A stretch of 64,000 bases of DNA from FEN-299 sp963717945 (GTDB lineage: Bacteria > Acidobacteriota > Vicinamibacteria > Vicinamibacterales > Fen-181), in assembly GCA_963717945.1 (NCBI GenBank), contig CAVQXT010000007.1, positions 868,001 to 932,000 on the forward strand, read 5' to 3'. Shown in pieces: positions 23,740 through 32,912 of this stretch (its first letter is position 1; each line of letters starts with the position of its first letter). Made by a program: the position numbers and the translations under genes. The notes beneath the pieces were generated by a model. The model made no database searches and had not been told where the DNA came from. It saw nothing but the letters and a program-made list of their open reading frames with translations.

Positions 23740-25982
23740 CGGGCGGCCGCCGCGGCGCGCCGGCGCGAGGCGACGAAGACGTTCAAGAGCCGCAGGGCGG
23801 TGTCGGCCGTCCGGAACGTCGGAATGCCGTGCCGCTCGAGCAGGGCGACGAGCGGGTCGTAGACCGCGCCGGCGTCGACGACGGCCACGAACGCCTTGTC
23901 GAGCGTGTCGTGCAGGCGCGCCAGGCGCAGGCCGACGCCGTCCGCCCTCGCAAGGTCGTTGTCGTGACCGGGGCCGGCCGGGAGCGTATCGAGCGCGACG
24001 GTCAGCGGCACGCACCCGACGATTCCGATGTCGATGCCGCCCGACTCCATCACCGCGCGCACCGAGTCCTCGTAGGCCGCGTCGCCCGCCATCGGCGTCA
24101 GGTCGATCGGGTTGTGCACGTCGACCACGGCGTCGATCCGGGCCGCGCGGAAGATCTCCTGCAGGCGCGCCGCCGTGGCGTCATCGAAGGGGGCCAGGTC
24201 CAGCCCGCCGAGCGAGTCGGCGATGGCCACGCACTCGAACCCGGCGTTCGACACGGCGCCGAGCCTCGTGCCGTCGGCCCGCTTGTGCCGAAGGTGGGCG
24301 AACAGGCCGACGAGATCGTCGAAGTCCGAGAGCGACCCGGCGACCACCACGCCGGCGGCCTGCGCCAGCTCGCGCGTCACGGTGTAGTCGCCGGCGATCG
24401 ACGCCGTGTGGCTCGCCGACGCCTTCGCGCCCGCCGCGGTCCGGCCGGCGCGGTAGAGGATCACGGTCCGGCCGCTCTCGACGATCGCGCGGGCCGCCTC
24501 GAGGAACCGCAGGCCGTCGAGCCGCGTGAACCCCTCCACGTAGACGGCGAACACCTCGATGGCCGGGTCGTCCTTCAGCCAGGCCAGGTAATCGCCGACG
24601 GTCAGGTCCATCTGGTTGCCGAGCGTGATGGCGTACTTGGGGTTCAGCTGCCCGAGCTTGCTCATCCGCGACACCGCGAACGCGCCGCTCTGCGAGACGA
24701 ACGCCACCGGCGACACCGCTCCCGAGGGGACCGGCAGCTTGTACTCGGGGATGAACATCGTGTCGTAATGCCCGGGCATCGAGCGGACCCCGAGGCAGTT
24801 GCCGCCGTTGATGAGCGGCCCCTGCCACTCGCTCGCGCGCGCGGCGTCGAGCGCCGCGCGCATGCGGCCCACGATGGCCTCGGTGCCGGCCTTCTCCTCG
24901 AGGCCGCCGGGAATCACGATGATGCTCTCCGCCTTCCGGCCCTCGACGATCGCCGTGATGGCCTCGGGCGTCTGCGCGGCGGAGATCGCGAGGATGAAGA
25001 GGTCCACCTTCGCCGGGAGCGCGGCGATGTCGGCGACGCAGCGGCAGCCCTCGAGCGTCGTGCTGCCGGGCTTGACGACGACGATCCGCTCGCGGTCGAA
25101 CCCCTCGCGGATCAGGTTGTTCAGGATGATGTGGCCCGGGTTCAGCTTCTCGGACACCCCGATGATGGCCGCCGACCGCGGCTCGAGCAGGGCCTTCAGC
25201 TTGCCCAGCGGGCGCGGGGGACGCGCGGGCCTGGGCCCGGTACCGAGCTTCACGAGGATGTCGAGCGCGACCAGGCGACCGAAGGCGACGACCAGCGGGT
25301 TGATCTCGCACTCGACGATGGCGTGCGGCGCGAACGCGGAGGCGAGCGCCATGAACCGCCGCACGGCGGCCAGGAGCGCCGCCTTCTGGATGCGCGGCTC
25401 CTGCCCCCGCAGCCGCCCCGTCGCCAGCTGCCCGATCGCGAGCCGATCGATCGTCTCCTCGATCTCCCGGTCCGTCGTCACCGGCGGGGAGAAGACGCCA
25501 ATCTCGCGCCCGGGCCTGAAGGCGTCGGCGAGGAACTCGGTGTAGATGCCGCCGGCCCCGAGCGTCACGACCGGGCCGAAGTCCTCGGTCCACCGCAGTC
25601 CGAGGATCAGCTCCTGCCCGATCGAGGTGTCGTAGCGCAGGAACTCGTTGACCGTGAAGCCCACGATCCCCTGGCCGCCCAGCCGCGTCTCCATGTCGGC
25701 GACGACGGCCGCGATGGCCTCCGGCCGCCGCTCGACGATCGCGACGCCGCCGACATCGCTCTTGTGGAGGATCCGGGGCGAGATCACCTTGACGACGACC
25801 TTGTCGCCGCCGAGCGGCGAGGTGTCGGCCGACGCCGCCTCGGCGGCATTCCGGACAAACAGGTGGGCCGGCGCGCCGATGCCCAGCGCGGCGAGCAGCT
25901 CCAGCCCCTCCGTCTCGAGCAGCACCTGGCGGCCGGCGGCCGCATCGATGACGCGGGCGATCCGGGCGGCGTCGATCGTCAC
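23736..25982 (-). CDS. ADP-forming acyl-CoA synthetase (acetate-CoA ligase type), ATP-grasp domain first
   Basis: Makes ATP from ADP, Pi and an acyl-CoA, releasing the acid. The 748-residue fusion starts with the ATP-grasp (beta) part: VVVKVISPRILHKSDVGGVA, VTLGAGGIYTEFLADAF and VECEINPLVV. The alpha part follows: PRSAAIIGVSEKLNPGHIIL for CoA binding, NGGNCLGVRS, and the phospho-His in KASASHTASIAGDYTV. The order beta-alpha is the reverse of the common alpha-beta fusion. GTG start overlaps the iorB stop (GTGA). With IorAB upstream, the likely substrates are arylacetyl-CoAs (indoleacetyl-, phenylacetyl-CoA), as in peptide-fermenting archaea; that is inference. Confidence 0.85.
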   Translation of the reverse strand: MTIDAARIARVIDAAAGRQVLLETEGLELLAALGIGAPAHLFVRNAAEAASADTSPLGGDKVVVKVISPRILHKSDVGGVAIVERRPEAIAAVVADMETRLGGQGIVGFTVNEFLRYDTSIGQELILGLRWTEDFGPVVTLGAGGIYTEFLADAFRPGREIGVFSPPVTTDREIEETIDRLAIGQLATGRLRGQEPRIQKAALLAAVRRFMALASAFAPHAIVECEINPLVVAFGRLVALDILVKLGTGPRPARPPRPLGKLKALLEPRSAAIIGVSEKLNPGHIILNNLIREGFDRERIVVVKPGSTTLEGCRCVADIAALPAKVDLFILAISAAQTPEAITAIVEGRKAESIIVIPGGLEEKAGTEAIVGRMRAALDAARASEWQGPLINGGNCLGVRSMPGHYDTMFIPEYKLPVPSGAVSPVAFVSQSGAFAVSRMSKLGQLNPKYAITLGNQMDLTVGDYLAWLKDDPAIEVFAVYVEGFTRLDGLRFLEAARAIVESGRTVILYRAGRTAAGAKASASHTASIAGDYTVTRELAQAAGVVVAGSLSDFDDLVGLFAHLRHKRADGTRLGAVSNAGFECVAIADSLGGLDLAPFDDATAARLQEIFRAARIDAVVDVHNPIDLTPMAGDAAYEDSVRAVMESGGIDIGIVGCVPLTVALDTLPAGPGHDNDLARADGVGLRLARLHDTLDKAFVAVVDAGAVYDPLVALLERHGIPTFRTADTALRLLNVFVASRRRAAAAAR

Positions 25983-26551
25983 CGCACCGCCTCCCGTCCC
26001 GCGCGGAACGCCGCGAGGTTGGTGGCCACGACCTTCTCGCCCTTGGAGGCGAACGTCTTCTCGATGAAGCGCTCGAGCGTCGCGGCGGGGACCGGGACGG
26101 CGTGCGACGCCGCCCCGACCATCACCATGTTGGTCGCGCGGGCCGACCCCGCGTTCCGCGCCAGCTGCTCCCCGTCCACCAGGCGCGCCCGCGGCAGCGT
26201 CTTGATTTGGTCCAGCAGCGCGTCGAGCGGGGGATAGTCCGGGATGTTCTCCACCGGCGTGATGGCGGTGACGACCTCGCCCTCGGGCGCCAGGTAATTC
26301 AGGTACCGGAGGCTCTCGAGCGGCTCCATGCTGAGGATGAGCGACGCGCAGCCGTGGGGGATGAGGTCGCTCGCAATCGGGGCGTCGGCGAGGCGCAGGT
26401 GGGCCAGCACGGCCCCGCCGCGCTGCGACATGCCGTGGACCTCGGACTGCTTGACGAACAGCCCTTCCTCGAGCGCGCTCGAGGCGATGATCGCCGACAC
26501 CGACAAGACGCCCTGCCCGCCCACGCCCGCGAGAATGATGTCGTACTTCAC
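25979..26551 (-). CDS. iorB: Indolepyruvate:ferredoxin oxidoreductase, beta subunit
   Basis: The gamma-type catalytic subunit of the 2-oxoacid:ferredoxin oxidoreductase family that acts with IorA on aryl pyruvates. It begins YDIILAGVGGQGVLSVSAII, followed by KQSEVHGMSQRGGAVLAHLR, both diagnostic. The 190-residue length is normal. A GTG start at 26551 is chosen because AAGGGAG lies 8 nt upstream and the family N-terminus follows; the longer frame to 26587 only translates an R3 repeat. Its stop overlaps the synthetase start. Unlike the usual order, a repeat-filled 156-nt gap separates it from iorA. Confidence 0.9.
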   Translation of the reverse strand: MKYDIILAGVGGQGVLSVSAIIASSALEEGLFVKQSEVHGMSQRGGAVLAHLRLADAPIASDLIPHGCASLILSMEPLESLRYLNYLAPEGEVVTAITPVENIPDYPPLDALLDQIKTLPRARLVDGEQLARNAGSARATNMVMVGAASHAVPVPAATLERFIEKTFASKGEKVVATNLAAFRAGREAVR

Positions 26552-26572
26552 AGGTGGCTCCCTTACGATCTC

Positions 26573-26640
26573 CGGCTCACGCCTCACGCCTTACGCCTCG
26601 AGAATGTCGAGATAGCGCACGGCTTCAGCCGTGCGCCGTG
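26573..26640. repeat. R3 array plus a diverged R1 palindrome
   Basis: CTCACGCCTTACGCC units (26573-26598), then GATAGCGCACGGCTTCAGCCGTGCGCC (26609-26640), an R1 element with compensating changes that keep its stem paired. Confidence 0.7.
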
Positions 26641-26707
26641 GCGACCGTGATCCGCTGCCAGCCTTCCCGTCTCCCGTCCTTCGACCGTGTTCCGCGCGCG
26701 CTGCCCG

Positions 26708-28303
26708 CTACGCCTTCTTCTTCGTCTTCAGCGTCTCGATGCACTCGCGCACGGCGATGACGACCGACAGGCCCGCGTAGGCGACTTCGCGCTCGATGAG
26801 CGCGCGGTTCGCCTCGGCCTGCCGGTGGTGCGCCGTGATGACGTGGCAGTGCGCCGGGTCCACGCCGAGGCCGAGCACCAGCTTCTCGATCCGGGACGGC
26901 GGCAGGATGGTGGGCTGCCCGCCGGTCATCGCCGTCGTCTCGTTGTCGAGGATGAACAGCGTCATGTCGGTGTTCGCCGCCACGGCGTCCATCAGCGGCG
27001 TGACGCCGGAGTGGAGGAACGTGCTGTCGCCGATGACCGCCACGGCGGGCCGCAGCCCGGCGTCGGAGGCCCCCCTGGCCATGCCGACCGACGCGCCCAT
27101 GCAGACGCACGAGTCGACGGCGGAGTAGGGCGGGAGCGCGCCGAGCGTGTAGCAGCCGATGTCGGACGTCACCACCGGCGTCGCCACGCCTGCCAGCGCC
27201 TCGGTGAGGGCGGTGAGCGAGTCGCCGTGCGGGCATCCCGCGCACAGCTGCGGCGGCCGGTTGGGGACCTGGAACCCCGGGATCGACTGGCCTGGCCGCT
27301 CGGGCAGGCCGAGCGCGTGTCGCACCAGGTCGGGTGTCAGCTCACCGTCGGGAGGCACCGCCCCCGACGACTTGCCGAGGATCTCGATGCCGGAGGGCAA
27401 CAGGCCTCGCAGCAGCCGCTCGACGTACGGGTAGCCGTCCTCGAGCACCAGCACGCGGGACACCTGGCGCATCAGTCGTCTTACCAGGCCGACCGGGATT
27501 GGATACGCCCCGATGTGGAGGTGCGACAGCGGGCGGCCGATCTCCTCCAGGTTCTCGACGTAGTAGTTCCGCGCGATGCCCGTCGTGATCACGCCGAGGT
27601 CGTCCGCGTCGTCGTGCAATTCCAGTCGGTTGGCGCCCGACTGCTCGGACCACGCCTCGATCTCGGGCTGGCGCTCGATGAGGGCGCGCCACTGCGCCCG
27701 GGCGTTACCCGGCAGGAGCGTCCACGCCTTCGGCACCGGCGCCTTGGCGACCGCGTTCTCGGCCCGCGCGTCCCCGACGCGCACGGTGGCGCGGCTGTGC
27801 GCCAGCCGGGTCACCAGGCGCACGACCACCGGCAGGTGGAAGCGCTCGGAGAGGTCGAACGCCTCGCGCGTCAGGTCGTAGGCCTCCTGCTGGTTCGCCG
27901 GCTCGAGGCAGATGACCCGGGCGAAGTCGGCGTAGTAGCGCGAGTCCTGCTCGTTCTGCGAGCTGTGCATTCCCGGGTCGTCGGCCACGACGACGACCAG
28001 GCCGCCGTGGATCGACACCAGCGCGGAGTTCACAAACGGGTCGGCCGCGACGTTGAGGCCGACGTGCTTCATGGCGGTCAGCGTCCGCCGCCCCGCGAAC
28101 GACACGCCGAGCGCCGCCTCGTAGGCGGTCTTCTCGTTGGTGCACCAGGTGGCCCGCGGGCCGCCGTGGCGCCGCTGATAGCGGATCAGGTATTCGAGAA
28201 TCTCGGTGGACGGCGTGCCGGGATAGGCGTAGGCCGCCGTGATCCCCGCGTGCACCGCGCCGAGCGCGACCGCTTCGTCGCCGAGCAGAACCAGATCGGA
28301 CAT
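26708..28303 (-). CDS. iorA: Indolepyruvate:ferredoxin oxidoreductase, alpha subunit, without C-terminal ferredoxin domain
   Basis: TPP-dependent subunit that decarboxylates aryl 2-oxoacids to acyl-CoA and reduces ferredoxin. N-terminal pyrimidine-binding part: GITAAYAYPGTPSTEILEYL, then NEKTAYEAALGVSFAGRRTL. The TPP-binding segment is GDSTFLHSGVTPLMDAV with ILDNETTAMTGGQPT, and the conserved PQLCAGCPHGDSL is present. The 531-residue protein ends at RECIETLKTKKKA, so the two-cluster ferredoxin domain that normally closes IorA is absent. Start at 28303 (MSDLVLLGDEAVALGAVHAG) matches the family; longer frames run into the SCO1-like gene. Confidence 0.88.
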   Translation of the reverse strand: MSDLVLLGDEAVALGAVHAGITAAYAYPGTPSTEILEYLIRYQRRHGGPRATWCTNEKTAYEAALGVSFAGRRTLTAMKHVGLNVAADPFVNSALVSIHGGLVVVVADDPGMHSSQNEQDSRYYADFARVICLEPANQQEAYDLTREAFDLSERFHLPVVVRLVTRLAHSRATVRVGDARAENAVAKAPVPKAWTLLPGNARAQWRALIERQPEIEAWSEQSGANRLELHDDADDLGVITTGIARNYYVENLEEIGRPLSHLHIGAYPIPVGLVRRLMRQVSRVLVLEDGYPYVERLLRGLLPSGIEILGKSSGAVPPDGELTPDLVRHALGLPERPGQSIPGFQVPNRPPQLCAGCPHGDSLTALTEALAGVATPVVTSDIGCYTLGALPPYSAVDSCVCMGASVGMARGASDAGLRPAVAVIGDSTFLHSGVTPLMDAVAANTDMTLFILDNETTAMTGGQPTILPPSRIEKLVLGLGVDPAHCHVITAHHRQAEANRALIEREVAYAGLSVVIAVRECIETLKTKKKA

Positions 28304-28365
28304 GAGGAACTCCAGGACGGGAACGTAGCCGGGGCTGAGGGGCGCACCGACGCCGCAAACTGCCA

Positions 28366-29241
28366 TTATTTCGAGTCGGGAGGTACAGAAGCAAGCGCGG
28401 CAATCGCCTCCGCCGGCGTCCACTGATTGCCGTCGAGGATCTTGACGAGTCGCCCCTGGCGATCGATCACCGCCGTCCGGAGGTTGTGCATGATGTCGGC
28501 CGGATTCTTCTCGTCGCGAATCAGGCTCAGGCCGAGCCTCGCGCCCCAGGCCTCGACCTCCGCGCGCGGCGCGGTGGCGAACGTCCAGACGGCCCGGTCG
28601 GCTCCGACGCGCAAGGCGTGCGCTCTCAACTCGGCGGGGGTGTCGAAGTCGGGGTCGAACGACACCGACAGCAGGCGGACCGGCCCCCGCAGGCGTCCCT
28701 CCTTGAAGGCGCGTTGAACGACCTCGAAGAAGGCGTCCATCCGCGGGCAGAAATCGGGCAGAGGGCAACGGGTGTAAATGAACGTCAGCAGGACCGCCGA
28801 GCCTCGAAGCGACGACAGGCGGAAGGGCCTGCCGTCCTGGTCCACCAGCGCTTGATCGGGCACCATCTCGCCCGGTTCGACCAGGCTGACGGCGGGCCGC
28901 AGCGGCTCCGTCCGTTCGGGCAGCGGCGCCCAGCCGGTCTTCTCGACCTTCGACAGCCAGGCGTCGGTGTCGGTCACGACCAGCGTGGCGCGGACGAGGT
29001 CGCCCGCGACACGCCCCTTCGCCAGCGCCGGGTTCTTCAGCCGGAACGGCATCGTCATCCCGGGCATGAATCCCGGGATGTCGTGGTGGCGGATTACCAG
29101 TTCGGCGCCGCCGGGCCTGACCTCGAGGATCTGGCCGGTCAGCGTGAACTGCCGGGCGTTCGGCGGTGGCGCGTCCGGCTGACGGGAGCAGGCCGAGACG
29201 AACAGCATGAGCGGGAGGAGGAGCAGATGAGCTCGGTGCAC
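28366..29241 (-). CDS. SCO1-like lipoprotein with N-terminal CusF-like copper domain
   Basis: A 291-residue exported protein. The lipobox is LMLFVSACS (Cys18). Residues 32-70 form a CusF-like copper-binding region (HHDIPGFMPGMTMPF). The SCO thioredoxin fold follows with TFIYTRCPLPDFCPRMD, where the metal-binding Cys159 and Cys165 are five residues apart (CX5C) instead of the usual CX3C, and the His in DIMHNLRTAVIDRQG. Such fusions occur in acidobacteria and proteobacteria. Probable role is copper delivery to an oxidase or thiol chemistry. Starts with GTG. It precedes iorA on the same strand by 62 nt; a shared transcript is possible but not a shared role. Confidence 0.85.
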   Translation of the reverse strand: MHRAHLLLLPLMLFVSACSRQPDAPPPNARQFTLTGQILEVRPGGAELVIRHHDIPGFMPGMTMPFRLKNPALAKGRVAGDLVRATLVVTDTDAWLSKVEKTGWAPLPERTEPLRPAVSLVEPGEMVPDQALVDQDGRPFRLSSLRGSAVLLTFIYTRCPLPDFCPRMDAFFEVVQRAFKEGRLRGPVRLLSVSFDPDFDTPAELRAHALRVGADRAVWTFATAPRAEVEAWGARLGLSLIRDEKNPADIMHNLRTAVIDRQGRLVKILDGNQWTPAEAIAALASVPPDSK

Positions 29242-29577
29242 GGCACATCGTAACTCGGCTCAGGGCGAAAGGCTCAGGGCTTAAGCCAAGAGGCTCAAGG
29301 CTCAGGGCTCAGGCCAGAGCGGCTCAGGGCTCAAGGCTACTGGCCCGATGTGTGGGGCCGGCCTCCTGGCCGGCCGAAAGGCGTAAGGCGTAAGGCGTAA
29401 GCCTGTCTTCCGTTGTGAGCCCTAACTCTGGTATATTTCCGCTGCCAAATGGAAGCCGCTCGGATGCCTGCGCCTCGAAGGGGCGGGCAGTGAGGGCGCT
29501 TTCTCGAGCGTGTGTCCCGAGCGCGCGGGCCCTCTCGGAGCAAAGTCGCGCGATATTTCGCAGGAGTGAGTCGATCC
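29242..29577. other. Intergenic region made mostly of R4, R6 and R3 repeats
   Basis: R4 GGCTCAGGG units (29252-29340), a GGGGCCGGCCTCCTGGCCGGCC palindrome (29352-29375) and GCGTAAGGCGTAAG units (29377-29402). The last 170 nt are not repeats and should contain the promoter and leader of the RRM gene; no clear -35/-10 pair was found. Confidence 0.6.
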
Positions 29578-29919
29578 ATGGGGCGGAGACTCTACATCGG
29601 CAATCTTCCCTACAAGACCACGGATGAGGATTTGCGGGCCCTGTTCGGTCAGGCCGGCGCCGTGGACAACGTCATGGTGATGCGTGACAGCGTGACCGGA
29701 CGTGCGCGGGGGTTCGGCTTCGTCGAGATGGTGAGCGACGAAGACGCGCAGAAGGCGATCGCCCAGTTCCACCAGTACGCGCTCGAAGGCCGCGCGCTGG
29801 TCGTGAACGAGGCGCGCCCCAAGACACCGGGAGGCGGCCGCACGTTCGGCGGCCGGTCGGATTACGGCGACGGCGGCGGCGGCGAATTCGCCGGCGCGCG
29901 CCGCGAACCTCGCTGGTAA
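29578..29919 (+). CDS. RRM-type RNA-binding protein
   Basis: A 113-residue glycine-rich RNA-binding protein of the bacterial Rbp type. RNP2 is RRLYIGNLPYKT and RNP1 is RARGFGFVEM, with the beta-alpha-beta spacing of a single RRM (residues 3-80). The tail is Gly/Arg-rich (GGGRTFGGRSDYGDGGGGEF), typical for cold-induced Rbp proteins. The ATG at 29578 has AGGAG about 12 nt upstream and gives the family N-terminus. Long leader after a repeat-rich gap; cold regulation is common for the family but not shown here. Confidence 0.92.
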   Translation: MGRRLYIGNLPYKTTDEDLRALFGQAGAVDNVMVMRDSVTGRARGFGFVEMVSDEDAQKAIAQFHQYALEGRALVVNEARPKTPGGGRTFGGRSDYGDGGGGEFAGARREPRW

Positions 29920-30031
29920 GCACCCTCGTCGGTCGGCGGCCGGCGCGTTCGCCCCGGCCGCCGCTCATCCTGTTGCCCGCCCCTCCAGGGCCGATTTGTG
30001 CCCGCTTCACGGTGCGCGGCCCTGCGCCGAT

Positions 30032-31018
30032 TCAGCGCATGAACTCCCCGACGAAGTCCAGGACCGCCCGCTCGGCCCAGTAGCGATCGCCCCCGCCGTT
30101 GGTCCTCCGCGCGACGAACCCGCAATGGCCCCCGTGCGGCGTGACGACCAGCCGGATGTTCGCGTTTCCGGTGACGGCCGGGTGGTCGAACTGCGAGGCC
30201 GGCACGAACGGATCGTCCTCGGCCGTGATGATGAGCGTGGGCACCCGGATCCGGCGCACGACCCTCAGCGAACTGGCTTCGTAGTAATACTTGGCCGCGT
30301 TCCCGAACCCGTACAACCGTGACGTGTACCGCTCGTCGAACTCCCGGATCGTGCGCACGCCGGGCAGGTAGGCGGCGGAGAAGTGCCACGGGTAGATGGC
30401 GGCCTTCCGCCTGACGCGCTGCTTCAGCGACGCCACGAAGTCCCGCTGGTAGAACCAGTTCGACGGCCGCTCGATGGCGGTGACGCAGGCGTCCAGGTCC
30501 AGCGTCGGCGAGACGGTCGCGACGGCTTTCAGCTGCGGCGGGGGCGCGTCGCCGAACTCGCCCGCCAGCTTCAGCGCGAGGTTCCCGCCGAGCGAATAGC
30601 CGGCGACGGCAATCTGCTCGAGGTGGTCGCGGTCGACGAGCTCCCGGATCACCGCCGCCGGGTCCGCCGTCAGGCCCGAGTGATACGAGGCGACCGACAG
30701 GTCGTCGGTTCCGCCGCAGTCGCGCTGGTTGAGGCGGACGACGCTCAAGCCGGCCGCGAAGGCTTTCTCGGCGATCCCCCGCACGTATCGGGAGTCGGCC
30801 GAGCCTTCGAGCCCGTGCAGCACCAGCAGCGCCGGCCGCGACGCCCGCCCCTCCCGCCAGTGGCACTTCGCCATCACGCGCGTGTCCGGCGCGACCTCGA
30901 ACAGCCGGATCTCCGGCTCGGGCAGGAGCGGGAACCGCCGGGGCGTGGCCCAGGCGAAGACGGTCATCGCGTGGCCGCTTGCGAGCCACCGGGGCGGCTG
31001 GTAAGGCTCAAGTGACAT
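30032..31018 (-). CDS. YheT-family alpha/beta hydrolase
   Basis: A 328-residue putative esterase of the YheT/ABHD1-3 group. N-terminal PPRWLASGHAMTVFAWATPR is typical, followed by ALLVLHGLEGSADSRYVRG, the nucleophile elbow AVAGYSLGGNLALKLAGEF, the acid in LIITAEDDPFVPASQF and the His in TPHGGHCGFVARR. All three catalytic residues are present. Physiological substrate unknown. It converges with the RRM gene and faces an R4-filled gap upstream. Confidence 0.9.
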   Translation of the reverse strand: MSLEPYQPPRWLASGHAMTVFAWATPRRFPLLPEPEIRLFEVAPDTRVMAKCHWREGRASRPALLVLHGLEGSADSRYVRGIAEKAFAAGLSVVRLNQRDCGGTDDLSVASYHSGLTADPAAVIRELVDRDHLEQIAVAGYSLGGNLALKLAGEFGDAPPPQLKAVATVSPTLDLDACVTAIERPSNWFYQRDFVASLKQRVRRKAAIYPWHFSAAYLPGVRTIREFDERYTSRLYGFGNAAKYYYEASSLRVVRRIRVPTLIITAEDDPFVPASQFDHPAVTGNANIRLVVTPHGGHCGFVARRTNGGGDRYWAERAVLDFVGEFMR

Positions 31019-31019
31019 G

Positions 31020-31185
31020 CAGGCTCAGGGCTCAGGCTAAGAGGCTCAGGGCTCACGGCTCAGGGCTCACGCTCGGAGACTCATCGCTCAGGGCTCGAGC
31101 GGTTCCAGGCCCTGAGCCCCTTGAGCCTTGACCCTTGAGTCTTGAGCCTCCTGGCTTAGGCCTTGAGCCTCGAGTCCTGAGCCTA
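31020..31185. repeat. Long R4 array, two orientations
   Basis: GGCTCAGGGCTCA units on the plus strand (31020-31095) followed by complementary GAGCCTTGAGCC units (31110-31185), between divergent genes. It forms a long imperfect inverted repeat. Confidence 0.8.
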
Positions 31186-31223
31186 GTAGACTACGCTCGC
31201 TCATCCCCAGGCAAGGAGTAGCC

Positions 31224-32885
31224 ATGCGTCCGTATCGTGCGCTGTTGACGGTTCCGCTCGTGCTCGTCGTCTCGCTCGTCGGGTTCGCGGCGTCGCAGGA
31301 CAAAGCGCCCGCCGCCAGGCAGGCGCCGGTACGGAAGGAGAAGCCCGCGCCCGTCCCGGCGGCCGACGCCAGGATCGAACGGCTCAAAGGCGAACTTGCC
31401 GCCGAGATCGACGGGATGAAGGACCTCACCCAGCAGATGGTGGACTCGCTCTTCAGCTTCGCCGAGCCCGGGTTCCAGGAGTTCGAGACGAAGAAGTACT
31501 GCACCGGGATCCTCAAGAGCCGCGGCTTCACGATCGACGAGAACGTGGCCGGCATGCCGACCGGCTGGACGGCGCGCTGGGGCTCGGGCAAGCCGGTCAT
31601 CGCGCTCGGGTCCGACGTGGACAGCCTGCTCGGCACGTCCCAGCAGCCCGGGGTGCCCTACCAGAAGCCGTTCATCGAGGGGGCGCCGGGCCACGGCGAA
31701 GGGCACAACACCGGCATCCCGCTGTCGATCACGGCGGCGCTGGCGCTCAAGGCGGTCATGGAGAGGGAGAAGATCCCCGGCACCATCCTCGTATGGCCGG
31801 GCATCGCCGAGGAGCTGCTCGGCGGCAAGGCGCAGTTCACCAAGGCGGGCGTGTTCAAGGACGTGGACATCTGTCTCTTCTCGCACATCGCGTCCGGACT
31901 GGGTGTGAGCTGGGGCGAGGCCAGCGGGACCGGGGCGGTGTCGGTCGAATACACCTTCGCCGGCCGCAGCGCGCACGCCGGCGCGGCGCCCTGGCTCGGG
32001 CGCAGCGCGCTCGACGCGGTGGAGCTGATGGACGTCGGCTGGAACTTCCGCCGCGAGCACCTCCGGCTCTCCGAGCGCTCGCACTACGTCATCACCGACG
32101 GCGGCGGGCAGCCCAACGTCGTCCCGGCCACGGCCAGCGTGTGGTACTACTTCCGCGAGATCGACTACCCGCACATCAAGGACATGTGGAGCATCGGCAA
32201 CCAGATGGCCGACGGCGCGGCGCTGATGACCGACACGAAGGTCTCCTCGCGGCTGCTCGGTTCGGCCTGGCCGCAGCACATGAACAAGACGGTCGCCGAG
32301 ACGATGTTCGCGAACATGCAGAAGGTCGGCATGCCGAAGTGGAGCGAGGCGGACCAGGCGTTCGCGAAGCTCGTGCAGCGGAACATGAAGGTCCGCGAGC
32401 AGGGCCTGGCGACCGCGATCGGAAAGCTGGACGGGCCGGTCCGCCCCGAGGACAATCGCGGCGGCGGCTCGGACGACATCGGCGATGTCTCGTGGTCGGT
32501 GCCGACGGTGACGCTGCGCTACCCGGGGAACATCCCGGGGATGACCGGCCACCACTGGTCGAGCGCGATTGCCGAGGCCACGCCGGTCGCCCACAAGGGG
32601 GTGACGGCGGGCGCGAAGGTCGAGGCGATGACGGCCGTCGACTTCCTCGCCAGGCCGGAGCTGGTGCAGCAGGCGTGGGACTACTTCCGGAACGTGCAGG
32701 GCAAGACGTCGACCTACCAGCCGTTTCCCGGGCCGAACGACAAGCCGGCGGTCTGGCTGAACGAGAAGCTGATGCGGCAGCTGCGGCCGGAGATGAAGCA
32801 GTTCTACTACGATCCGTCGAAGTACAAGACGTACCTCGAACAGCTCGGGATCCCGTACCCGCCGGCCGACGCGGTGAAGCACTGA
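31224..32885 (+). CDS. Exported M20-family amidohydrolase (AbgB-like)
   Basis: A 553-residue zinc-dependent amidohydrolase. It has a signal peptide (residues 1-25, ending FAASQ), a Lys/Pro/Ala linker, and then the M20 catalytic domain: FSFAEPGFQEFETKKYCTGI, SDVDSLLG, GHGEGHNTGIPLSITAAL and PGIAEELLGGKAQF with the catalytic Glu pair. The dimerisation part includes TFAGRSAHAGAAPWLGRSAL. It resembles the aminobenzoyl-glutamate hydrolase subunit B group. Export suggests that it acts on amino-acid conjugates or peptides outside the cytoplasm; the substrate is unknown. Confidence 0.85.
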   Translation: MRPYRALLTVPLVLVVSLVGFAASQDKAPAARQAPVRKEKPAPVPAADARIERLKGELAAEIDGMKDLTQQMVDSLFSFAEPGFQEFETKKYCTGILKSRGFTIDENVAGMPTGWTARWGSGKPVIALGSDVDSLLGTSQQPGVPYQKPFIEGAPGHGEGHNTGIPLSITAALALKAVMEREKIPGTILVWPGIAEELLGGKAQFTKAGVFKDVDICLFSHIASGLGVSWGEASGTGAVSVEYTFAGRSAHAGAAPWLGRSALDAVELMDVGWNFRREHLRLSERSHYVITDGGGQPNVVPATASVWYYFREIDYPHIKDMWSIGNQMADGAALMTDTKVSSRLLGSAWPQHMNKTVAETMFANMQKVGMPKWSEADQAFAKLVQRNMKVREQGLATAIGKLDGPVRPEDNRGGGSDDIGDVSWSVPTVTLRYPGNIPGMTGHHWSSAIAEATPVAHKGVTAGAKVEAMTAVDFLARPELVQQAWDYFRNVQGKTSTYQPFPGPNDKPAVWLNEKLMRQLRPEMKQFYYDPSKYKTYLEQLGIPYPPADAVKH

Positions 32886-32912
32886 GGACCCGGGCAGGGA
32901 CGACCCACGACC

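Noticed and set aside
26552..26587. Longer iorB start at 26587
   Set aside because: The added residues translate an R3 repeat, and the strong ribosome binding site belongs to the GTG at 26551.
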